From: an uncultured Clostridium sp.
Lineage (GTDB): Bacteria > Bacillota > Clostridia > TANB77 > CAG-508
DNA: 5,892 bases
NCBI GenBank assembly: GCA_900552655.1
Contig: USAE01000073.1
Coordinates: forward strand, 1-5,892
Direction: 5' to 3'
Shown here piece by piece: positions 1-5,742 of this stretch. Each line of letters begins with the position of its first letter. The stretch's first letter is position 1. The notes under the pieces were generated by a model. That model was not told the DNA's origin, did no database searches, and saw only the letters and a list, made by a program, of their open reading frames with translations. Made by a program: the position numbers and the translations under genes.

Positions 1-31
1 AAAATAAAAAAATAATAAAAAGAAAATATGT

Positions 32-186
32 ATAAAGGATGTATTAAAATATTACCATGAAAGTGTCTACCGATAGCAAAGACCTGTTCGAAGACATTAA
101 GTTACAATAACCGTGCAGCATAGAAAAGCTTTTTTATTTGAAGTATTATCCTTTGTTATCCATCAACGGATCTACGAGATCTTTTA
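32..186 (+). ncRNA. Candidate structured RNA / leader element (class not recognised)
   Basis: Seen: the 66 bases at 55-120 contain 28 G/C (42%), while the flanks are extremely A/T-rich, the usual look of a structured RNA in a low-GC genome. Pairings readable by eye: a closing helix of 32-40 with 148-156 (AAAGGAT against ATCCTTT plus two outer pairs, one of them G-U); AGTGTCT at 62-68 with AGACATT at 92-98, one G-U; and a small hairpin GTTA-CAA-TAAC at 101-111. A 5-bp hairpin (169-173 with 177-181) followed by TTTT closes the element. I chose the plus strand because the T-run and the later terminator at 546-609 both point that way; the minus strand is not excluded. It does not match the purine, TPP, SAM, FMN, c-di-GMP, T-box or tRNA consensus patterns I know. 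The alternative is chance pairing, or a leader peptide at 57-110. Confidence 0.35.
158..186 (+). promoter_or_regulatory. Possible expression platform: alternative hairpins with T-run
   Basis: Seen: GGAT at 168-171 can pair with ATCC at 158-161 (6-base loop), but bases 169-171 are also part of GATCT (169-173), which pairs with AGATC (177-181) around an ACG loop just before TTTT (182-185). The two hairpins exclude each other. TTATCC also occurs twice (146-151 and 156-161), so the upstream closing helix and the first hairpin use similar partners. Such competition is typical of riboswitch or attenuator platforms, but the terminator stem is only 5 bp (6 with a G-U pair), so this is inference. Confidence 0.22.
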
Positions 187-545
187 TACTTATTTGATTA
201 TATATTTTGTCTTATTGTAACTGGATTGATATATATTTTCTAATCTTTATATATTTTCCTACTGTATCTACAAAATATTTATTTGCAAAATTGAATTTGA
301 CTTTAACTACGTCATTGATTATGATACTGAATATTTTGTTGATATCTCTAACGATAAATGTATATGCTACTCATTCTATTATGAATAAATTTGAAAATTC
401 TTTTAACAATATTGTTATTATTTATATTATTTCGTCTCTTAGTTTATTTTATATTGATATTCTTCTATATTTTGTACTAAAACCATATTATACTTGTAAA
501 ATATAGAAATATGTGCTAAGCTATTATTGTCTTTTATGGACATCC
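187..545. other. T-rich stretch without a supported gene
   Basis: This stretch is T-rich on the plus strand. It holds an open frame at 207-506 that would start with TTG and give a 99-residue hydrophobic peptide with two or three possible membrane segments. An in-frame stop lies just upstream (195-197). Neither the TTG at 207 nor the next in-frame ATG (321) has a recognisable ribosome binding site. A T-rich strand yields strings of Phe/Ile/Leu/Tyr codons by chance, so the hydrophobicity is weak evidence. It could be a decayed membrane-protein remnant or an unusual small membrane protein expressed from the unit ending at the 546-609 hairpin. I see no repeat, tRNA or promoter of note here. Confidence 0.3.
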
Positions 546-609
546 CTCCTATATTATTATATTATTTTGCTGCCAGGCAATTTGTATAATAACATAGGAG
601 TATTTTTTT
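546..609 (+). terminator. Long imperfect hairpin with T7 tract (plus-strand terminator)
   Basis: CTCCTAT at 546-552 pairs with ATAGGAG at 594-600. The helix continues through 554-562 with 584-592 after a single A-C mismatch (553/593). After a small internal loop, TTGC (567-570) pairs with GCAA (577-580) around a TGCCAG loop. Seven consecutive T (603-609) follow on the plus strand; on the minus strand no T-run follows. The stem is long and A/T-rich rather than short and GC-rich, which is acceptable in a genome of this composition. It implies a plus-strand transcript entering from the left, although no good gene is visible there. Confidence 0.5.
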
Positions 610-632
610 ACAATATTAAAGTTGTTTTAAAC

Positions 633-680
633 AATAAAATCGGGATTTTAAGAAACATTCTTAAATCCCGATTTTATTTA
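633..680 (-). terminator. Strong intrinsic terminator of the activase gene, usable on both strands
   Basis: An almost perfect inverted repeat: 633-648 pairs with 663-678 and 650-654 with 658-662, giving 21 base pairs with one bulged T (649) and an ACA triloop (655-657). The core is CGGG/CCCG. It begins 5 bases past the stop codon of the large minus-strand gene. Read on the minus strand, the GC core is followed by TTTTATTGTTT; read on the plus strand, it is followed by ATTTTATTTAATATTATTTTTT, split by a few A. It therefore probably ends transcription from both directions and backs up the plus-strand hairpin at 546-609. Confidence 0.85.
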
Positions 681-683
681 ATA

Positions 684-3600
684 TTATTTTTTAGAAAATT
701 CTTTATTTGATTTTGATATATTTTCCTTATTAATAGCATTTTTATGTAAGTGTTCATTTTTTAGATTATCTTTAGCCACGGTCATTAATAATTTTATTCT
801 ATTTGCTTGGTTAGCTTCACTTGCACCAGGATCGTAATCAACAGGAGAGATATTTGCATTTGGATATTTTTCTCTAATTGTTTTTATTACACCTTTACCA
901 ACAACATGGTTAGGTAAACATGCAAATGGTTGAACACAAACAATATTTGGTATGTTGTTTTCAATATATTCAATCATTTCAGCAGTTAGGAACCAACCTT
1001 CACCTGTTTGATTTCCTATAGATAATACATCTTTAACAGCTTCTTCTAAATGCCAGATATTACATGGTGGTAAATAATTTTTCTTTGATCTTTCTAAAGC
1101 TTCTTTTGAATCTTTTTCCAATAAATCAATTAAGTTAATAGCTGCTTTTGATATTTTTGCAATAGTTGGATTAGTTTTTAATAAACTATTAAATGTAACT
1201 TTATGAGTAGCCATAAATTTTATAAATCCCATAAAATCTGGAAGAATAACTTCTGCACCTTCTTTTTCTAATAAGTCAGCTACAAAATTATTTCCAAATG
1301 GATGATACTTAATTAAAACTTCTCCAACAATACCAACTTTAGGTTTTTCAATAGAAGTATCTAACTCAATCTTTTCAAAGTCATCAACAATATCATAAAT
1401 ACTTTGCTTAAATTGCTTATTGTTTGACTTTCTTATTAATTCTTTACATTTTAACATCCACTTATCAAATAATGCTTGAGTTTCACCTTTATTTATTTCA
1501 TAAGCTCTATTTTTAGTTAACATTTTTTGTAATAAATCTGCATATAATACACATTTTAAAAGTCTCTCTAATAAAGGTAAGGTTAATTTAAATCCTGGAA
1601 CTTTTTCCATTCCAACAACATTAAAAGATATAACTGGGATATTAGCAAATCCAGCATCTTTAAGAGCTTTTCGTATAAATCCTATGTAGTTTGTAGCTCT
1701 ACATCCTCCACCTGTTTGTGACATAATTAAAGCTGTTTTATTAGGATCATATTTACCAGATTGTAGAGCTTCTATCATTTGACCAGTAACCAATATAGAA
1801 GGATAACATGCATCATTATTTACATATTTTAATCCAGTTTCAACAGTTTTTTGAGTACAATCTCGTAATAGTACTAAATTATATCCTGCAGATTGCATAG
1901 CAGTTTCTAATAATTCAAAGTGAATTGGAGCCATTTGAGGACAAAGTATTGTATAGTCCTTCCTCATTTCTTTAGTAAATGTTTTTTTATGAATACCATA
2001 ATCACCATTTTCATTAGAAGAATTGGCTGTAGATAATCTTTTATTCATACTTGCCAGTAATGAACGGATACGAATTCTAACAGCTCCTAAATTATTAACT
2101 TCATCTATTTTAATTAATGTATACATTTTTCCAAAGCTTGCTAATATTTCTTCAACTTGGTCTGTAGTTACTGCATCAACTCCACATCCAAAGGAATTTA
2201 GTTGAATTAATTCTAAATTATCATGATGACCAACAAATTCAGCAGCAGCATATAATCTTGCATGAAATACCCATTGATCAACAACTCTTAGAGGACGTTT
2301 AGCTTCTACTTCGTTTGCAACGCTATCTTCTGTTAAAACACATAGACCAAGGCTTGTAATTAATGTATCTATACCATGATTTATTTCAGGATCTGAATGG
2401 TATGGACGTCCAGCAAGTACAATTCCTTTTAGATTGTGTTTATCAATATATTCAACGGCTTCTTTTCCTTTTTCATATATATCATTTTTAAAATGATTAT
2501 ATTCTTCCTCCGCTTTTTTTGCAGCAGTCATTAATTCTTTTTTATTAAAATTATATTCTTTAAATTCATCTAATTCTAAAATTCTTTTTGTTAAATTTTT
2601 TGCATCAAAAGGTAAGAATGGATTTAAGAATTTTATTTCTTTATTTTTTAATTCTTCTACGTTATTTTTTAATACTTCAGAATATGAAATAACGATTGGA
2701 CAGTTATAATGATTGTCTGCTTTATCATATTCTTTTCTTGAATAAGGCATACAAGGATAAAAAATAGTTTTTATACCACTCTGTATTAAGCTTATTATAT
2801 GCCCATGTGAAAGTTTAGCTGGATAGCAAACAGATTCAGAAGGCATTGATTCCATTCCTTTTTCATATGTTTTTCTATTACTTTTTTCAGAAATGACAAC
2901 TCTAAAACCTAAAGAAGTAAAGAATGTAAACCAGAATGGATAATCTTCATACATATTTAATACTCTAGGAATACCTATTGTACCTCTAGGAGCATCTTTT
3001 TCATCTAAAGGAGTATAATTAAATAATCGTTCTTGTTTATATTTTATTAAATTAGGAAGTTCACTGTTTCCAGTAACTATACCAGCACCTTTTTCACAAC
3101 GATTACCAGAGATATGTTTATGACCATTGTTAAAGGTATTTATTGTTAGCAAACAATGATTTTCACATTTGTTACAACGGGCATGTGAAACTTTAATTTC
3201 TAAATTATCAATATCTTCGCTTTTTGAAATTGTTGAATAATATTCCATATCAAAATTAGCTTCATATTGTTGTCTGGCAAGAATAGAAACACCATATGCA
3301 CCCATTAAACCAGAAATATCAGGTCTTATAACATCCTTTCCAACAATTTTTTCAAAAGCTCTTAAGACAGCATCATTATAGAATGTTCCACCTTGCACAA
3401 CAATATAGTCTCCTAACGTACTTATATCTCTAACTTTCATAACCTTTTGAATAGCATTTTTTATAACAGAATAAGAAAGACCAGCAGAGATGTCACCAAC
3501 GCTATAACCTTCTTTTTGAGCCTGTTTAATTTTAGAATTCATAAAAACAGTACATCTAGAACCTAAGTCTACAGGTCTTTTAGAGACAATTGCTTCTTTT

Positions 3601-5003
3601 ACAAAATTTTCGATAGATAAATTAAGGCTTTTTGCAAAAGTTTCTATAAAAGATCCACAACCAGAAGAACAAGCTTCATTAAGCATAATATTATCTATAG
3701 CACCATTTTTTAAGCGAATATATTTCATATCTTGTCCACCAATATCTACAATACTAGTAACATTTGGCTGGAATTTTTTTGCAGCTGTATAATGGGCAAT
3801 AGTTTCAATTTCATTTAAATCTACGTTTAAAGCAGTTTGAATTAATTTTTCACCATATCCAGTAACACCACTGAATCGTATTTTAGCTTTTTCAGGTAAT
3901 ACAGAATAAAGTTCTTTTAACATTTTCATAACACTTTTTAACGGATTACCTTCGTTATTGGCATATAAAGAATAAAGTAAATTATCCTCGTTGTCAGTTA
4001 AAACTAATTTTGTAGTCGTAGAACCAGCATCAATACCTATAAAACAGTCACCTTCGAAAGTTGATAAATCTTTTCTAGTAACTTTTGATTGCTCATGTCT
4101 ATTCTTAAATTCATTATAAGCTTCTGTAGAATCAAAAAGTGGTTCAACAGGATGGCTAGTATTGTCTTGAGAATTTCTCAAATTATGAATTTTTTGTTTT
4201 AACTCTTCGATTGATATTGGAGTATTATGAATTGCATCTAAACAAGCGCCTTTGGCAACCAATAAATGTGCTTCCTCAGGAACTACTATTTCTTCAGGTT
4301 TTAAGTTAAGTGTTTCTATAAATCTTTTTCTTAGTTCAGGAAGATAATTTAAAGGTCCTCCTAAAAATGCAACAGTACCTCTTATTGGCCTACCACAAGC
4401 AAGTCCACTTATTGTCTGATTAACAACTGCCTGAAAAATTGAAGCAGCTATATCAGATTTTTCAGCGCCCTCATTTATTAAAGGTTGAACATCTGTCTTA
4501 GCGAAAACACCACAACGAGAAGCAATAGGATAAATTGTAGAATAATCTTTTGCAAGCTCATTAAGGCCGGCTGTATCGGTATCTAGTAATGAAGCCATTT
4601 GGTCAAGAAATGCACCTGTACCACCAGCACAAGTTCCATTCATTCTTTGCTCTATAGATTGATCGAAGTATATTATTTTAGCGTCTTCTCCACCTAGCTC
4701 AATAACTACATCAGTTTGAGGTATAAACTTTTCAACAGCTCTTTTACAAGATACAACTTCTTGAATAAAAGGTAGCCCTAAGAATGTAGCTGCAGACATT
4801 GCTCCAGAACCTGTAAGTGCAATAGTAAATTTACTGTTTGGAAATTTTTCTGGTAACGAATCTAAGACTTTGCAAACAGTATTCTTAGTATCTGAAAAAT
4901 GTCTTGTATAATCTGAATATATTTCTTTTTTATTAGAATCTATAACTATAATTTTTACTGTTGTTGACCCTACGTCTAGGCCAACATGAAGTATATTTTC
5001 CAT
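684..5003 (-). CDS. Fused acyl-CoA dehydratase activase / DUF2229 / COG3581-like iron-sulfur protein
   Basis: A 1439-residue protein of the 2-hydroxyglutaryl-CoA dehydratase activator (BcrAD/BadFG, HgdC-like) superfamily fused to dehydratase-related domains. Repeat 1 (about 5-258) has the ATP-phosphate motif DVGSTTVK (10-17), ELGGEDAK (102-109), NGTCAGGTG (122-130), SRCGVF (162-167) and FLGGP (213-217). Repeat 2 (about 321-577) repeats these as DAGSTTTK (325-332), DIGGQDMK (420-427), NEACSSGCG (442-450), SRCTVF (482-487) and VQGGT (536-540). A cysteine cluster follows (C610, C613, C617, C636), then a DUF2229/COG3580-like region (about 676-890; SVCYPAK at 724-730) and a COG3581-like region (about 1015-1405; NNDACYP at 1062-1068, QTGGGCRATNY at 1096-1106). 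Known of the family: ATP hydrolysis drives a low-potential electron from a [4Fe-4S] cluster to an acceptor iron-sulfur centre. Inferred: both partners sit in one cytoplasmic, oxygen-sensitive chain. The substrate is unknown; no dehydratase subunit gene adjoins. The ATG has AAAGGAG 6 bases upstream, so the start is firm. The last 29 residues are a polar Lys/Asn-rich tail. No frameshift is seen. Confidence 0.93.
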   Translation of the reverse strand: MENILHVGLDVGSTTVKIIVIDSNKKEIYSDYTRHFSDTKNTVCKVLDSLPEKFPNSKFTIALTGSGAMSAATFLGLPFIQEVVSCKRAVEKFIPQTDVVIELGGEDAKIIYFDQSIEQRMNGTCAGGTGAFLDQMASLLDTDTAGLNELAKDYSTIYPIASRCGVFAKTDVQPLINEGAEKSDIAASIFQAVVNQTISGLACGRPIRGTVAFLGGPLNYLPELRKRFIETLNLKPEEIVVPEEAHLLVAKGACLDAIHNTPISIEELKQKIHNLRNSQDNTSHPVEPLFDSTEAYNEFKNRHEQSKVTRKDLSTFEGDCFIGIDAGSTTTKLVLTDNEDNLLYSLYANNEGNPLKSVMKMLKELYSVLPEKAKIRFSGVTGYGEKLIQTALNVDLNEIETIAHYTAAKKFQPNVTSIVDIGGQDMKYIRLKNGAIDNIMLNEACSSGCGSFIETFAKSLNLSIENFVKEAIVSKRPVDLGSRCTVFMNSKIKQAQKEGYSVGDISAGLSYSVIKNAIQKVMKVRDISTLGDYIVVQGGTFYNDAVLRAFEKIVGKDVIRPDISGLMGAYGVSILARQQYEANFDMEYYSTISKSEDIDNLEIKVSHARCNKCENHCLLTINTFNNGHKHISGNRCEKGAGIVTGNSELPNLIKYKQERLFNYTPLDEKDAPRGTIGIPRVLNMYEDYPFWFTFFTSLGFRVVISEKSNRKTYEKGMESMPSESVCYPAKLSHGHIISLIQSGIKTIFYPCMPYSRKEYDKADNHYNCPIVISYSEVLKNNVEELKNKEIKFLNPFLPFDAKNLTKRILELDEFKEYNFNKKELMTAAKKAEEEYNHFKNDIYEKGKEAVEYIDKHNLKGIVLAGRPYHSDPEINHGIDTLITSLGLCVLTEDSVANEVEAKRPLRVVDQWVFHARLYAAAEFVGHHDNLELIQLNSFGCGVDAVTTDQVEEILASFGKMYTLIKIDEVNNLGAVRIRIRSLLASMNKRLSTANSSNENGDYGIHKKTFTKEMRKDYTILCPQMAPIHFELLETAMQSAGYNLVLLRDCTQKTVETGLKYVNNDACYPSILVTGQMIEALQSGKYDPNKTALIMSQTGGGCRATNYIGFIRKALKDAGFANIPVISFNVVGMEKVPGFKLTLPLLERLLKCVLYADLLQKMLTKNRAYEINKGETQALFDKWMLKCKELIRKSNNKQFKQSIYDIVDDFEKIELDTSIEKPKVGIVGEVLIKYHPFGNNFVADLLEKEGAEVILPDFMGFIKFMATHKVTFNSLLKTNPTIAKISKAAINLIDLLEKDSKEALERSKKNYLPPCNIWHLEEAVKDVLSIGNQTGEGWFLTAEMIEYIENNIPNIVCVQPFACLPNHVVGKGVIKTIREKYPNANISPVDYDPGASEANQANRIKLLMTVAKDNLKNEHLHKNAINKENISKSNKEFSKK

Positions 5004-5009
5004 AAGTTT

Positions 5010-5016
5010 CTCCTTT
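5010..5016 (-). promoter_or_regulatory. Ribosome binding site of the activase gene
   Basis: On the minus strand AAAGGAG lies 6 bases before the ATG at 5003-5001. This near-ideal Shine-Dalgarno sequence and spacing fixes the start. Confidence 0.85.
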
Positions 5017-5022
5017 CAATAC

Positions 5023-5040
5023 TTGTATAAAAAAGTACAA
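5023..5040. promoter_or_regulatory. Operator-like inverted repeat in the activase leader
   Basis: TTGTAT (5023-5028) and GTACAA (5035-5040) form a 6-bp inverted repeat with one G-T pair around six A. It lies between the predicted transcription start (about 5046) and the ribosome binding site of the large gene, a natural place for a repressor dimer or a small leader hairpin. The factor is unknown, and in such A/T-rich DNA a repeat this short can occur by chance. Confidence 0.25.
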
Positions 5041-5052
5041 TTTCACAAAATA

Positions 5053-5081
5053 ATTTTATACGGAAAAAGCTATTTTGTCAA
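5053..5081 (-). promoter_or_regulatory. Sigma-A-type promoter of the activase gene
   Basis: Minus-strand -35 TTGACA (5081-5076, perfect) and -10 TAAAAT (5058-5053, 5 of 6) are separated by exactly 17 bases. The predicted start is near 5046, leaving a leader of about 43 nt. This implies vegetative rather than sporulation-specific expression. Confidence 0.75.
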
Positions 5082-5082
5082 A

Positions 5083-5110
5083 TTGTAAAAATATGAAAAT
5101 AAGTTATATT
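5083..5110 (+). promoter_or_regulatory. Weak candidate promoter of the GerMN gene
   Basis: Plus-strand TTGTAA (5083-5088, 4 of 6 to the -35 consensus) and TATATT (5105-5110, 5 of 6 to the -10) are 16 bases apart, giving a leader of about 40 nt. It is placed back to back with the activase promoter; the two -35 elements are separated by one base. I found no clear sigma-E, sigma-F, sigma-G or sigma-K signature, but such sites are hard to recognise by eye in A/T-rich DNA. Confidence 0.3.
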
Positions 5111-5144
5111 TTATACTTGTCTTTCATAATAATTAATCAAGAAA

Positions 5145-5152
5145 AAGGAGGG
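5145..5152 (+). promoter_or_regulatory. Ribosome binding site of the GerMN gene
   Basis: AAGGAGGG lies 5 bases before the ATG at 5158 and is a very strong Shine-Dalgarno sequence. It confirms this start over any internal one. Confidence 0.85.
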
Positions 5153-5157
5153 ATAAA

Positions 5158-5730
5158 ATGAAAAAAAGAGAAGGTTTTTTTATTGTTTTTTTCTTAATAG
5201 TATTAGTAGTAATTTTAGGATTTGTAATATACTATTTTAATAGAAATGATTTTAAAGAAAAGAATGAAATAATAGAAGAATATGTTCCAGAAGAAGAAGT
5301 AAGCGAAAATCAATTGAGAAATACAATTATTTCACTGTATTTTGTAAATAAAGAAAGCAAAGAAATTAATCCAGAAGCAAGAAATATAAATGCAAATGAA
5401 TTATTAAAGGATCCATATAAATACTTAATAGAACAATTGATTTCAGGACCCAAAAATGAAAAACTAGAAAAAGCAATACCAGAAAATACAAAATTAAATA
5501 ATGTAAAATTAATTGAAGATATATTATACATAGATTTTTCGGAGGATTTTATAAATAACGCACTAGAAGGAAAAGAAAACGAAGATGTAATTATTGAAAC
5601 AATAGTAAAGACAGTTACAGAATTAAATGAAGTTAATTCTGTAAGAATATTAATAAATGGAGAGGAAAATAAATCTTTTAAAGATGGGGAAATAAGTTTT
5701 GAAAATAATTTTTTTAGACAAGATTATTAA
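5158..5730 (+). CDS. Membrane-anchored GerMN-domain protein (sporulation/germination family)
   Basis: A 190-residue protein. Residues 1-5 are basic (MKKRE) and 7-27 form a single hydrophobic membrane segment, followed by a highly charged, acidic linker (about 30-50) and a GerMN domain (about 55-188). Family-like landmarks are ISLYFVN (58-64), the short element LIEQLISGP (90-98), IPENTKLNNVKL (107-118), LYIDFSEDF (123-131), a long helix ending TIVKTVTEL (148-156), and VRILINGEE (162-170). In Bacillus subtilis GerM is a lipoprotein needed for sporulation and germination, helping to place the SpoIIQ-containing channel complex. Here I see no lipobox cysteine, so anchoring is by the N-terminal helix with the domain outside the membrane. 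There is one GerMN domain rather than the two of GerM, so orthology is unproven and I give no symbol. It is divergent from the activase gene, with a strong ribosome binding site. Confidence 0.82.
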   Translation: MKKREGFFIVFFLIVLVVILGFVIYYFNRNDFKEKNEIIEEYVPEEEVSENQLRNTIISLYFVNKESKEINPEARNINANELLKDPYKYLIEQLISGPKNEKLEKAIPENTKLNNVKLIEDILYIDFSEDFINNALEGKENEDVIIETIVKTVTELNEVNSVRILINGEENKSFKDGEISFENNFFRQDY

Positions 5731-5742
5731 TTTTGTCTTTTT
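5716..5742 (+). terminator. Terminator-like hairpin overlapping the GerMN stop codon
   Basis: AGACAAGAT (5716-5724) pairs with ATTTTGTCT (5730-5738), 9 bp including one G-U, with a TATTA loop (5725-5729). Four more T follow (5739-5742). The stop TAA (5728-5730) sits in the loop and at the base of the 3' arm. The stem is GC-poor, so its efficiency is uncertain. Read on the minus strand it is followed by A, so it works for the plus strand only. Confidence 0.5.

Noticed and set aside
81..98. tRNA-like T-loop sequence GTTCGAA
   Set aside because: The flanking 5-base arms (GACCT and GACAT) are not complementary, and there is no acceptor stem, D-arm or anticodon arm around it.
63..98. Purine-riboswitch-like GTGTCTACC
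   Set aside because: It resembles the GTTTCTACC junction, but no P3 helix with a CCGTAAAT-type loop follows, and the GAC does not fall in the expected place.
45..119. Minus-strand mini-frame across the GC-elevated island
   Set aside because: It encodes only about 25 residues, has no ribosome binding site, and is better explained as the complement of the candidate RNA.
546..678. Two nearby hairpins as ends of a mobile element or a CRISPR-like repeat
   Set aside because: The two hairpins differ in sequence, there is no transposase gene, no target-site duplication and no spaced direct repeats.
513..710. 65-codon plus-strand frame with GTG start
   Set aside because: It runs through two terminator hairpins and into the 3' end of the activase gene, with no ribosome binding site.
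2023..2205. 60-codon plus-strand frame
   Set aside because: It lies antisense inside the well-supported activase gene, has no ribosome binding site, and its sequence is a by-product of the coding strand.
5310..5531. 73-codon minus-strand frame
   Set aside because: It is antisense inside the GerMN coding region, which has clear domain support and a strong ribosome binding site.
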